A stretch of DNA of 64,000 nt from Snodgrassella communis. Lineage in GTDB: Bacteria; Pseudomonadota; Gammaproteobacteria; Burkholderiales; Neisseriaceae. A program made the translations under genes and the position numbers. The DNA is taken from positions 1 to 64,000 of the forward strand of contig NZ_CAJZCD010000005.1 of NCBI RefSeq assembly GCF_914768045.1. Reading direction: 5' to 3'. Below the pieces are notes generated by a model. It searched no databases. It was not told the DNA's origin and saw nothing but the letters and a program-made list of their open reading frames with translations. Below, one piece after another: positions 17,574-25,671 of this stretch; within the stretch, counting starts at the first letter, position 1; every line of letters starts with the position of its first letter.

Positions 17574-17669
17574 TATAAAGCAAATGCCGACAATTAAACT
17601 AAGCAGACAACAGATAATATTGTAAATAAAAAATTTTTTATATCTAGATTTAATACCAACTTTTTTCTT

Positions 17670-17762
17670 TCAGAATAAATTAGCAACCAACAATCCAATA
17701 AAAGCGGCAATTAAAAATATCAGGCTGGATAGGCAAAACAGATTTCCGATTAATCTCGACAT
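17670..17762 (-). CDS. Possible 30-residue single-span membrane peptide
   Basis: An ATG at 17762 behind a GAGAAA-like ribosome site opens 30 codons (MSRLIGNLFCLSSLIFLIAA, then a hydrophobic end) closing at the TGA that precedes the L,D-transpeptidase frame. The peptide is almost all membrane-spanning. It shares its reading frame with the following pseudogene, so it could be a true small protein or the remnant of a longer leader. Confidence 0.3.
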   Translation of the reverse strand: MSRLIGNLFCLSSLIFLIAAFIGLLVANLF

Positions 17763-18084
17763 ATCTTTTTCTCGCTATCTGAACAAGATCAGTGGTAATC
17801 ATGTTTAATCATTTATAAACAAAAATTTCTATTAGTTCATGCTGCAATATTGCCTATATATTATAAAAGCGAATAAATGTAAATACTATTGATATAGAAT
17901 CTGAACTTAAATTAATTTAATTGTAATTTTACACTAATCTATCGGTACAATTGATGTAACGGTTTTCTGAATGCATTTTTATAAAATGATGGTTTATCAA
18001 TTAATTTTTATTGTTTAATCAGCTATCAAGTGTTGATCAATTAAATAGTAAAAAACTGGCTGCTTTTTGAGCAGCCAGTTTACT

Positions 18085-18235
18085 TTACTTGGTTACTTCA
18101 GTATCCACGCCACTGAATTTATATAAATCACTACATTTTCATCAAGTACCGTAAAAACGGCGACATTAGCACTGATTTTACGGTATGAATTAAAATGCTT
18201 TTATTCGTAGCTTGCAACTGCCTAGTAACCAATCA
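18085..18235 (-). pseudogene. Second decayed fragment of the 805-aa-type gene
   Basis: DNA at 18090-18160 aligns with 19640-19715 of the intact gene (the part encoding GDVVRLYQSSGVDTEVTE), and 18180-18230 aligns with about 19743-19795. No open frame survives. Together with 16600-16790 it shows that the region once held another copy of the downstream exported protein. Confidence 0.55.
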
Positions 18236-18274
18236 CTACTAACCTACTTCGCAGATGGCTTAATTGGCTATTTT

Positions 18275-20692
18275 TCACATCTCATGTACTGACACAGGAA
18301 GTGTAACCGAATTATTACTTGTATCCGGATCGGCGAGCTGGCTCTGCGCTCGGGCAGTAAAATCACCCTTACCATCGGCTCCAGTTACCTTTATTGTTAG
18401 CAATACAATAGCCGCTTCGCCTAATGGCAGCTTATTAACCCGCTTCTCTGCCTTATTGTAATTGCCCATCAGTACTTTCTGGCTGGTTATTTGCAGATTA
18501 GAGCCTAAAACAGGTTGCAGATAAATATTGTGTGCATCCATTGGCCCTTTATTGCTGATAGTTAATAGTAACTGCACACTATCATCAGGTAGTGTAGGTA
18601 TCCGCCGCAGTTTTTCAACTTCCAGCGCAATATCAGCTACACCTGATTGGACAGCAACGCTAACCTGATTATTATTTAAATCGGCATCTTCAGTCTCACT
18701 ATTTACCCGAGCAGTGAACTGGCCAACTTTTTCGGCACCAGTTATTTTTACTGTTAGCAATAGTTTAGTACTTTCGCCAGATGCAAGCTGATCAATCCGC
18801 TCATCCTGAGTATTATAACTGCCCGCTATGATTTTCTGACCTGTAATTTCAAGATTATCAGATAAATTAGTCTGCAGATAAATATTGCGTGCGCTGCCTG
18901 TGCCCTGATTGGCAATAGTTAGCAATAACTGAGCCTCATCTTGTGGCAATACAGAATCCCATTGTACTATTTCAATATTCATTGAAACATCTGCTTTACC
19001 AGCTTCAGAAGGCTGATTAGCTTGTTGCTTGGCAAACAGATTATTTTCTGCATGCATATTGTCTGTTAGCACAATATGTTCAATTTTTCCGGCTACCGCA
19101 TTACCTCCGGCACTGCCCGCAATGGCGGGGCCATCAATCATACCTTCTACATCGGCAACCCAGATGGAATAGTCGCCAGCCAGTAATTTATCGAAAATAA
19201 ATTTACCAGAATCATCGGTATAAGCAACCTGATCAACTCTGTTGCCAGCGTTATCCTGACCAGACAAAACAACTTTAATATGATCAAGCCCCGGTTCTTC
19301 ATTATTCAGCAGACCATTTGCATCCAGATCATTGTAGACTTTACCAGCAATCATGCCCTGAGCCTGAACACTATCATGTGCAAATAAATTATATTTTCCG
19401 GTTGAATTATGATCAAATACATTCACATAATAAGACCAAGACAGATCTTTATTACGCGATTTGGATAACCAAACATTATCATTTAATAAATGTTTGCCAT
19501 CCGAGCGTACAACATCTTTCGGCTGCTTGCTACCCTGAAAAGGATCAGGGACTTTAGCATAGACAAACCCACTGGTAGCTGGAAAATCTAGCTGATAGCT
19601 ACCACTGACTGTTTTTAAAGCAGCGTGATTACTTTGCTCAGTTACTTCTGTATCTACACCACTGGATTGGTACAGGCGCACTACATCACCATCAAGTGCC
19701 AGAAAATCAGCAATATCATCACTATCAGGTAAATCAACTTTTACATCATGAATTAATGTGTGCGTATTCGTGGCTTTTAACAGGCTGGTAACTGCACCAC
19801 CTAAAGTATCGGCATGGGTAAATGTTGCCTTAAAATCAGTAAATGTGCCAGACAGACTGGCGGTCATATTCCAGCGACCAACAGTAGCTGCATCCGCACC
19901 GATATCGCCAAAATTCAGTAACAGACTCTTGCCAGCAGGCTGATTTCCAATATAACTGCCTAAAATACTGAAATCAACCAGTAAATTCTTTTTATTTTCC
20001 ACAATTTTAGGCTGAGCCGAATCAATCATGGTTTTATAGGAAATACCTTTACCCTCATTTTTGACGCGTACACCCAAAGTAAATGGAACGGGCGGTTCCT
20101 CCTCCGCAGTAAAAGGATCATCACCATAAACTTCACCTGGCAAAAAATAATCCAGTGTCAGCAATGGCTGTGGTTTCACTACAACGTAATCAGGCGCAAC
20201 ATCAACCGTGGTTTCCTGACCATTTAGCTCATAGGTAAGTCTGGCACCAATATTGTAAAGTGTGTCTTTATCTTTAGCCGCTCCATATGCCGGTATAATC
20301 AGCCAGTGAATATCTGCATTGGATTTTGCGGTTATCACACCTGTTCCGCTGATATCATTCACTCCGGAGAGGGAGTTAATACGATAGAAAAATTTGGCTT
20401 TACTATCCTCAGTTTTCTGAGTTACTTCAACCGGCTGATTATCCTTATCAGTAAAAATCAGCTCAACCCGGATATTTTTCAGCTTATCATCCAGACCATT
20501 TTTAATTAGCATTCGTGCATCAAAAGCCTGTCGCTCAAAAGACAGTTTCTGCTCAATCACGATTTTAACTTCTGCACACTCTACATCTTGCGCGAATACT
20601 GAACTGGCTGGCATTATGCTACAGAAAAAAAATGCCAGAAGAGTCAATATATGGCAAAACGCTTTGCAATATTTCAATAACGTACCCTTCAT
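18275..20692 (-). CDS. Exported SdrD-B/DUF11-like surface protein
   Basis: An 805-residue protein with a signal peptide (LLAFFFCSIMPASSVFAQDV). Residues about 30-440 are a unique beta-rich region. Residues about 450-530 form an SdrD B-like fold (AGKVYNDLDANGLLNNEEPG with a DDSGKFIFDKLLAGDYSI end). Two DUF11/CARDB-like repeats of about 115 residues follow (DEAQLLLTIANQGTGSARNI; DSVQLLLTISNKGPMDAHNI). No C-terminal anchor, autotransporter barrel or sorting motif is visible, so it is probably periplasmic or released. Decayed copies lie downstream at 16600 and 18085. Its partner and function are unknown; the architecture is close to that of the 10857-14660 protein. Confidence 0.7.
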   Translation of the reverse strand: MKGTLLKYCKAFCHILTLLAFFFCSIMPASSVFAQDVECAEVKIVIEQKLSFERQAFDARMLIKNGLDDKLKNIRVELIFTDKDNQPVEVTQKTEDSKAKFFYRINSLSGVNDISGTGVITAKSNADIHWLIIPAYGAAKDKDTLYNIGARLTYELNGQETTVDVAPDYVVVKPQPLLTLDYFLPGEVYGDDPFTAEEEPPVPFTLGVRVKNEGKGISYKTMIDSAQPKIVENKKNLLVDFSILGSYIGNQPAGKSLLLNFGDIGADAATVGRWNMTASLSGTFTDFKATFTHADTLGGAVTSLLKATNTHTLIHDVKVDLPDSDDIADFLALDGDVVRLYQSSGVDTEVTEQSNHAALKTVSGSYQLDFPATSGFVYAKVPDPFQGSKQPKDVVRSDGKHLLNDNVWLSKSRNKDLSWSYYVNVFDHNSTGKYNLFAHDSVQAQGMIAGKVYNDLDANGLLNNEEPGLDHIKVVLSGQDNAGNRVDQVAYTDDSGKFIFDKLLAGDYSIWVADVEGMIDGPAIAGSAGGNAVAGKIEHIVLTDNMHAENNLFAKQQANQPSEAGKADVSMNIEIVQWDSVLPQDEAQLLLTIANQGTGSARNIYLQTNLSDNLEITGQKIIAGSYNTQDERIDQLASGESTKLLLTVKITGAEKVGQFTARVNSETEDADLNNNQVSVAVQSGVADIALEVEKLRRIPTLPDDSVQLLLTISNKGPMDAHNIYLQPVLGSNLQITSQKVLMGNYNKAEKRVNKLPLGEAAIVLLTIKVTGADGKGDFTARAQSQLADPDTSNNSVTLPVSVHEM

Positions 20693-22327
20693 TATTTAAC
20701 CTTTATATATCATTATTTATCTTATTGAATTTACAAATAACATAACCATTACCGAAGTATCATTGGCACATTTATCTGTTTACTCTCCCTTTAATGTATT
20801 ATTTCGAGTTAGTTTCAATTTATATTTAAATCTCTTTTATTCTTCATCTGCTATATCCATGTATTATTGTGTTTAAGAAAATTGATTTATTTAGGTATTT
20901 TTATATTTAAGTAATCAAGGTCGCATTAATTCATAATGAATATTAGTGTAGTGAGTTTTCACATCAGACTATACCGACATTAAGCATTGGCAAATTTCCA
21001 ATATGCTAAACGATATTACCTCACTAAAGATTACCTATCAGTTAGCTAAACTCGTTTACAGACCCAGAAGCCAGCACAATGGCAATGCTGCTGGCAAAAT
21101 AAATTTACCTGAAATTGGTATATAAAATAACAACCAAAGCTTGATTAAGGCGCGTTAGCTGTTCAAATTATGTGCTTTAATGCAGCTAATAAAAATAAAA
21201 CTGTCTGCTCGTTTATGCCATGCAATGAGCAATATAAGGGTTATTCCATTTTTAATCAGAATAAAAACGCATTTTTTAGCTTCGGCTTAATAGCTGGCAT
21301 CAGTATATTTTTCTTAACCATCGACAAGTGCAAAATAACGGTTTGTTTAATCTGAGTTTAAATTAGACTTTCGAGTAAGTTTTCTCTTTATGTAGAAAAA
21401 ATAATAAATTACTCACTTACCTTTCAGCACAACCCACTAGTCGGCAAATTACTCGCAATCATTTTGCCATAACGATAATTTTATCTGTAGATAGAAAAGC
21501 TATTTATAAAATTTTCTGGCACTATTTAGTTACTTAATATTAAAAATAACAACTGTATCTATAAATCAATATATTTCATTAAGGTATAAAATATCGTAAG
21601 TTAAGCAATTTACCTGAATTAAAGCGGCTTGAATTAACCAGATTCATGCTTAATATTATCTTTATCAATTATCTATATTAACTCCATTTCTCGTTATTCG
21701 CTTTTCCATACCATCCAAGATACTAACCATTATTGAAAAAAATGTTTAAAACATATTTTTGTACGGAAAACTGATATTACGCTATTAAATTTTAAAAAAT
21801 TTTTTTAACTATACTCTCTTTTAAGCCTAATTTGCAAGTTTTAATCTGGATAAACTGCTTCAGATGTTGTTCGGTTACTGTATTATTTAAACCAATTATT
21901 AGTAATGTTACCATTTATATGGTTTTTTACGATAAGTTATTAGCTTGGGTGATAAATGAAGTAATACTATTTCTTGAATGATAATTTAGCATTGTTAAAT
22001 CGATAATAATCATTAAATATTATTACATATTTAACAGATTATATTAACGGCACTATACTTAATTATGTTATTAGAATAACCATTTCTGACAACAAAAATG
22101 GCATTAATTTGAACCAATAAAAAGTATAATCGCAGACACTAACAATTGAATTCTGAATCAGACTTCCCTGTGGCGCCGAAGTCGAATCGATATGTCAAAT
22201 TAATATCAGTATAATTAGAAAAAAACAGCATACCCCGCGCAAAACCCGCACAATAGTTTTAGCAAATAAAAAATTATACGCCCGCTATCGCCTAATTATC
22301 CTTTCTAATCAATATTTTATTTAGCAA
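20693..22327. other. 1.6 kb without a supportable gene
   Basis: Very AT-rich. The only track entry (21170-21355) has no homologue I recognise and no good ribosome site. At 22230-22255 lies a short sequence (GCAAAACCCGCAC) that recurs just right of the middle att site at 59489-59505, which hints at remains of an older integrated element. Confidence 0.5.
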
Positions 22328-22371
22328 AGGTAAGCGGAATCGAACTACTGACCTCTTGCATGCCATGCAAG
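22328..22371 (-). repeat. attL: displaced tRNA-Ala 3' fragment
   Basis: A 44-bp match to the tRNA-Ala(GGC) fragment at 59352-59395 with a few differences in the T-arm (GAATCGAACTACTG versus GGATCGAACCGCTG). The anticodon arm CTTGCATGCCATGCAAG is perfect in both. The tRNA does not continue, so this is a cross-over remnant and not a gene. Confidence 0.85.
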
Positions 22372-22473
22372 GTATATTAAATTTAATTTTTTATTAATCA
22401 AAGTGTTAGCCTCTTGCGACTATTAACACTATTATTTTAAACCATTGTATATACGTGCATTACCAGACGGTAC

Positions 22474-22502
22474 TGACACCATATTGACACCAGATTGGCA
22501 CC
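22474..22502 (+). repeat. Three TGACACC-type repeats spaced 11 bp (integrase arm sites)
   Basis: TGACACC at 22474 and 22485 and TGGCACC at 22496. The same heptamer occurs twice, 11 bp apart, at 59262 and 59273 on the inner side of the other att. Phased repeats on the phage side of both att cores are the pattern of tyrosine-integrase arm-binding sites. Confidence 0.5.
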
Positions 22503-22592
22503 ATAATTTTACTGGCAGTATGAGCCAAATTGAACACTTTTAACTGCAAAAACAGCTTAGCGTAACTATCTTCTAAACTGAGCTTGCTACGA

Positions 22593-22624
22593 TTCAGTTG
22601 TGGTGTTCTCCCCCACAACTGAAT
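22593..22624. repeat. Inverted repeat next to a 28-bp repeat
   Basis: TTCAGTTGTGG pairs perfectly with CCACAACTGAA around a short C/T loop. Its right arm begins a 28-bp sequence (22616-22643) that recurs without mismatch at 56273-56300. Confidence 0.55.
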
Positions 22625-22657
22625 TTCTACCCCATACAATATAAGCTCAAAACATTT

Positions 22658-22684
22658 CAACCGTTGTGAAGATCACAATGGTTG
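22658..22684 (-). terminator. Terminator of the prophage 1 late operon
   Basis: 11-bp arms CAACCGTTGTG / CACAATGGTTG around AAGAT, 18 bp beyond the Rz1 stop. The homologous hairpin in prophage 2 (59544-59570) carries paired changes that keep the stem, which supports a real RNA structure at the end of late transcription. Confidence 0.7.
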
Positions 22685-22702
22685 ATTCTTTACTTACAAG
22701 CT

Positions 22703-22963
22703 TTACTGAATAGCTTTTACCAGCGCGCTATGCCGCCTTGCGCAGTCGTTATACTTCCCTACCACCCCAACTGCCCACGGCAAGATGTCTGCGCCTGTAG
22801 ACCCGTTTAACGGGCTTAATTCAGGACATGGCTCGACAAGGTTGGCTGGAATGCTAGCGACTGCTGATTGCTTCGTTGATGATGCGCACCCCTGAAGCAT
22901 CCAGACACACATTAGTGTACACAGGAACTTTAACAATCTTTGTAACTTGTGCTTGTCGTTCAT
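22703..22963 (-). CDS. Rz1-like outer-membrane spanin lipoprotein
   Basis: 86 residues. The N-terminal signal ends in a lipobox (MLQGC, Cys about residue 26), so the mature protein is a lipoprotein of the outer membrane. It starts inside the Rz-like gene in another frame (22854-23189), the classic nested Rz/Rz1 layout. The mature part is Pro/Ser-containing and short, as expected for an o-spanin that pairs with Rz to fuse inner and outer membranes at the last step of lysis. The copy in prophage 2 differs at one residue. Confidence 0.85.
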   Translation of the reverse strand: MNDKHKLQRLLKFLCTLMCVWMLQGCASSTKQSAVASIPANLVEPCPELSPLNGSTGADILPWAVGVVGKYNDCARRHSALVKAIQ

Positions 22964-23189
22964 CTTGTTTTACCTCACTCTTCGCTTTCTGTTTCTCGTA
23001 TTCTTGGCTGGCTTTGTTAGCCGCCTCCTGCTGTTTGTCCAAAGCTGCCTGATACTGCCGCCGAACTTCTTCCGCGCCCTTGCTATAGCCTTTCTTGTAT
23101 TGCTTGCTGCCGTAGCTAAGTGCTGCAAACAACACCATCAAGGCAAGCAAAGCCCAAGCGCCTACTGCTGGGTAATTAATGTTTTTCAT
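22854..23189 (-). CDS. Rz-like inner-membrane spanin
   Basis: 111 residues. One N-terminal transmembrane helix (AVGAWALLALMVLFAAL) is followed by a charged coiled-coil region (QYQAALDKQQEAANKASQEY) facing the periplasm. Its 3' part is overlapped by the Rz1-like frame. It starts 3 bp after the endolysin stop. The product should bind the Rz1-like lipoprotein through its C-terminus to bridge the envelope during lysis. Confidence 0.85.
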   Translation of the reverse strand: MKNINYPAVGAWALLALMVLFAALSYGSKQYKKGYSKGAEEVRRQYQAALDKQQEAANKASQEYEKQKAKSEVKQDERQAQVTKIVKVPVYTNVCLDASGVRIINEAISSR

Positions 23190-23191
23190 TG

Positions 23192-23623
23192 CTATACCTC
23201 AAAGTGCGGATAATCTTTAGTCTTTACCCAATCCCCGCCCCATGCCATTTTTACGCCTAATTCTGCTGCGGCTCGTTTCATGGCGTCGGCAATTACCCGG
23301 AATTTGTTTAAATCATTCCAATCTACCGGATACGGCACTAAATCCACCGCTTTGCCTGTGGTGTGCTTACTCACAAACGGGTTGTTGAGCCATGTAACTT
23401 TGCTCAAGCTTGGCTGGGCATATTTTGCCGGCACGCCTTTGACGGAACATTGCTGTGCTGTTCGCCCCTTGCCGTAGTTAATGCAACATTGTTCACGGCT
23501 GCGCAAACCCTCAGTTACCATAAAATCCTGTTTGGTGATTTCAATGGCACGCTTAACTACCTTAACCAGATTAACATCTACTCCTTGCAGATTTCCTAAT
23601 GAACGTTGGCTTAATTTGTACAT
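23192..23623 (-). CDS. M15-family endolysin (L-Ala-D-Glu / D-Ala-D-Ala type peptidase)
   Basis: 143 residues. The zinc motif SKHTTGKAVDLVP (SxHxxGxAxD) and the C-terminal PHFE (second zinc His) are those of M15 peptidases used as endolysins by phages such as T5. It has no signal peptide, so release depends on the holin encoded upstream. The start at 23623 (MYKLSQRSLGNLQG) keeps the conserved N-terminus seen in the prophage 2 copy at 60078-60509. It cuts peptide links of peptidoglycan. Confidence 0.85.
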   Translation of the reverse strand: MYKLSQRSLGNLQGVDVNLVKVVKRAIEITKQDFMVTEGLRSREQCCINYGKGRTAQQCSVKGVPAKYAQPSLSKVTWLNNPFVSKHTTGKAVDLVPYPVDWNDLNKFRVIADAMKRAAAELGVKMAWGGDWVKTKDYPHFEV

Positions 23624-23647
23624 TTAAAACCTTTCATACATAAAAAA
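23608..23647. repeat. Left copy of direct repeat flanking lysis-region cargo
   Basis: The first bases of the endolysin gene and its leader (GGCTTAATTTGTACATTT, then AAAACCTTTCATA and an A run) recur at 25536-25577 with only two small differences. The two copies enclose the cargo from 23650 to 25535, which prophage 2 lacks. Confidence 0.7.
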
Positions 23648-23664
23648 GCAGCCGTAATGGCTGC
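23642..23664 (-). terminator. Terminator between cargo and endolysin
   Basis: GCAGCC, a 5-nt loop and GGCTGC, followed on the minus strand by six T. It lies 27 bp past the stop of the 39-residue membrane protein gene. Confidence 0.6.
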
Positions 23665-23690
23665 ATCGTCGTTGTTATACAAAATCACTA

Positions 23691-23810
23691 CTATTTAATT
23701 GCGCTAATCATTTCAGGCAGTCGCCATGTCAGAACTAGCAGCAGCAGAATTACTGCTGCTGTCCACATCGTTTTTCGCAACTCTTTAGGTGTAAAATTAA
23801 TAACTTCCAT
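23691..23810 (-). CDS. 39-residue single-span membrane protein
   Basis: The track starts at 23915, but the ATG at 23810 (MEVINFTPKELRKTMWTAAV) has an AGGAG ribosome site 7 bp upstream and gives a compact protein with one transmembrane helix (WTAAVILLLLVLTW). It belongs to the cargo absent from prophage 2, between DUF4760 and the endolysin. It could modulate lysis or be part of the DUF4760 unit. No family is recognised. Confidence 0.5.
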   Translation of the reverse strand: MEVINFTPKELRKTMWTAAVILLLLVLTWRLPEMISAIK

Positions 23811-23927
23811 AAAAACTCCTAGAAACTTAAACGTAAATCGTTTATCATTGACCATGTTGTTTAAAGCCTCATTTGAATAACAAAGCCCCCAAGGAGTTCG
23901 AGTCCCTGAGGGCAATTTTTTTATATT

Positions 23928-23952
23928 AAAAAAGCCAGCACGAGGCTGGCTT
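23928..23952 (-). terminator. Terminator after the DUF4760 gene
   Basis: AAGCCAGC / GCTGGCTT stem with A and T runs outside, 17 bp beyond the stop at 23970. A second hairpin (GCCC...GGGC, 23885-23913) lies just to the left, with a T run on the plus strand. Confidence 0.65.
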
Positions 23953-23969
23953 GATTTAATAGATTTAAA

Positions 23970-24470
23970 TTACTTTTTTTTCTCTTTTAATGGTTTCTTT
24001 TTCCATCTTTTAGCTAAACATTCAAACTCCTGAAACATGGTTTGAATTTGTTTTTTATTTCGTAATTCAGTAACGAATCCACTCAGATTATCCCAATCTC
24101 TCATATGCATAGAATATTGAAAGCTTTTATAAATCTTTTCATCAAGAGCCCCTCCCAATATAGCTACAGACATAAATTCTCGATGGTTTAGAACTTTTAA
24201 TATTGCTGCTCTATCCTCAGAAAATTTTTCATCTTCAGATATATACGCAGCATATATACATTCCTTATTTTGTTTAGCTAATTGATTAACACGAGAAACA
24301 GCTTTTTGAAGTTCAGAATTATTTCTTTCTGCAACTATCATATCTATAGTTCCTCGTTTTTTCGCGTTTTTCGTGTTCGTATATATACTCCATGCAGCAA
24401 CAATAACGCCGATTGCAGTAGCGATCGGCGATATTAATTGCGCCCATTGAGGGACGTCAGTCATTACCAT
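23970..24470 (-). CDS. DUF4760-like membrane-anchored protein
   Basis: 166 residues. One N-terminal membrane helix (LISPIATAIGVIVAAWSIYT) is followed by a cytoplasmic helical domain with VLNHREFMSVAILGGALDEK and a Lys-rich tail. The helix plus the NHREF segment fits DUF4760 proteins, which are found in prophages and defence-like cargo; their activity is not established. The alternative ATG at 24464 would give a product only two residues shorter. It lies in the cargo between endolysin and holin that is missing from prophage 2, so it is accessory. Superinfection exclusion is one possibility but is unproven. Confidence 0.55.
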   Translation of the reverse strand: MVMTDVPQWAQLISPIATAIGVIVAAWSIYTNTKNAKKRGTIDMIVAERNNSELQKAVSRVNQLAKQNKECIYAAYISEDEKFSEDRAAILKVLNHREFMSVAILGGALDEKIYKSFQYSMHMRDWDNLSGFVTELRNKKQIQTMFQEFECLAKRWKKKPLKEKKK

Positions 24471-24837
24471 CCCAACCGTCTCGGTAAATTCTTTTCATAA
24501 TAAGCTCCTTATAAATTTATTACACTTCTATAAAATTTTAATTTCAGGTGGGACTAGTCGCTTTTAAGTGGGTCTAGGTGTGTTTACTTTGGTAAACTTA
24601 TTATGAACAACTAACAGCAATAAATCAAGCAATAAATGTAATAGTTACAATATTTAAATTCATTAAATTCATTCATTTAAGTAAATTTGATTAGTGTGAT
24701 ATAAAAAAATAACAATAAAAAACCAGCACATATGTACCGGCTTTGAATCTGTTACATAATCAAATAATAAATATGAAGCTTTTAATCAGACTAGGAGGGA
24801 AATCTCTTAGAGCTAGGCTGAGAGCTACTGCGGGCGT
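24471..24837. other. Spacer with no gene
   Basis: AT-rich DNA between the DUF4760 gene and the toxin-antitoxin pair. It holds an imperfect hairpin near 24719-24745 (CCAGC...CCGGC with flanking A run) and nothing else that I can support. Confidence 0.45.
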
Positions 24838-25113
24838 CTATTTATCGCTGTAATGTCCTTTGCATTGGATGATTTAGCAGCGATCATCAATTATCCTGTA
24901 AACAAGTCTGTTTTTATCATCTATACGTCTACTCCAGAAGCCTGACAAATTTTCTCTAAGAGCTTCTGGCTTGCCTATACCCTCGTATGGATTACGGGCT
25001 ATATCATTTAAAAGCACATTAATTTTTTTTATTGTTTTGCGATCTTGGTTTTGCCAATATGTATACTCCAGCCAGCTTTGTGGTGTGAAGTCAAAGTTCA
25101 TTTTGCAATTCAT
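24838..25113 (-). pseudogene. YoeB-family toxin truncated by an in-frame stop
   Basis: The ORF (79 residues) follows the YoeB pattern: YTYWQNQDRKTIKKINVLLN, NPYEGIGKPEALRENLSGFW, SRRIDDKNRLVYRIIDD. It stops at a TAA (24874-24876). The same frame then continues IIQCKGHYSDK to a TAG at 24838. The HY pair in that tail corresponds to the catalytic His-Tyr of YoeB, so the toxin as it stands should lack mRNA cleavage activity. The antitoxin gene upstream overlaps it by 23 bp and is intact. The change could be a toxin-killing mutation kept in a host that no longer has a threshold dose of antitoxin. Confidence 0.8.
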
Positions 25114-25351
25114 CCAGTGTTTTGCTAATCACCTCACCTGCGTTCAGTTGCGCAATAGAAACTTTCAAGGCTTCCTGATTTTTGGGGCTGTAGAATGGGT
25201 CTAAGTCAGGTCGGAACGGGAATCCTCTGTCATTAACCATTTGCTTTAAAAATACTCTGACCGCCGTTGTTAAATCCATTCCTAAATCATTAGCAATCTG
25301 CTGCGCCTCGTCTCTCAGTTTGTCATCTATGCGTATTTGTAAATTTGCCAT
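25091..25351 (-). CDS. dinJ: RelB/DinJ-family antitoxin
   Basis: 86 residues from the ATG at 25351 (MANLQIRIDDKLRDEAQQIA), which has an AAGG site 7 bp upstream; the ATG at 25357 is the alternative. The N-terminal ribbon-helix-helix (NLQIRIDDKLRDEA, GMDLTTAVRVFLKQM) is typical of RelB/DinJ. The C-terminal part (NQEALKVSIAQLNAGEVISK) should wrap the toxin. It overlaps the downstream YoeB-like gene, so both are made from one mRNA, and the pair probably represses its own promoter. Confidence 0.75.
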   Translation of the reverse strand: MANLQIRIDDKLRDEAQQIANDLGMDLTTAVRVFLKQMVNDRGFPFRPDLDPFYSPKNQEALKVSIAQLNAGEVISKTLDELQNEL

Positions 25352-25535
25352 ATACAATACCTTTTAAAATCATTGTTCATTCATTTCTATCTCATTACTA
25401 CTGTAATATTATTTTAGAAATTTCGCAATTGAAATGAATGCGGAATTAGGTTTTTCGATTATGGTTGCTCATTTCTCCGCTGAAATCTAATCTTGAAATT
25501 TGCTACGTGTTCAGATATTAAGCCAGTATTAGGCT

Positions 25536-25577
25536 GGCTTAATTTGTACATTTCAAAACCTTTCATATATAAAAAAA
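25536..25577. repeat. Right copy of direct repeat flanking lysis-region cargo
   Basis: A duplicate of the endolysin start region (GGCTTAATTTGTACATTT and the following leader), here without a gene. See 23608-23647. It marks the right boundary of the cargo block. Confidence 0.7.
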
Positions 25578-25604
25578 CCAGCCGATGGCTCATCAGCCGG
25601 CATT
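25573..25604 (-). terminator. Terminator after the holin gene
   Basis: An imperfect stem (GCCGGCTGATGAGCCATCGGC on the minus strand) followed by seven T. It lies 68 bp beyond the holin stop and would limit read-through into the cargo. Confidence 0.55.
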
Positions 25605-25671
25605 GTATAAATTAATATAATTCAATTAATTACAATTAAAATAACCGCAAAAACAGGGTGTAGCCGGCATC

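Noticed and set aside
21170-21355. 61-aa ORF in the gene-free stretch before attL
   Set aside because: No ribosome site, no recognisable domain, and composition equals the surrounding AT-rich DNA.
22328-22371. CRISPR-like or full tRNA interpretation of the att repeats
   Set aside because: Only two tRNA 3' fragments are present 37 kb apart; no spacer-repeat array was seen anywhere in the window, and neither fragment can fold into a complete tRNA.
22460-22660. 66-aa minus-strand ORF between attL and Rz1
   Set aside because: It crosses the TGACACC repeats, an inverted repeat and a 28-bp repeat; these non-coding signals explain the region better.
23882-23917. tRNA-like T-arm (GGAGTTCGAGTCC) with a GAGGGCA end
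   Set aside because: No anticodon arm, D-arm or matching acceptor strand could be found upstream; it behaves as a simple hairpin.
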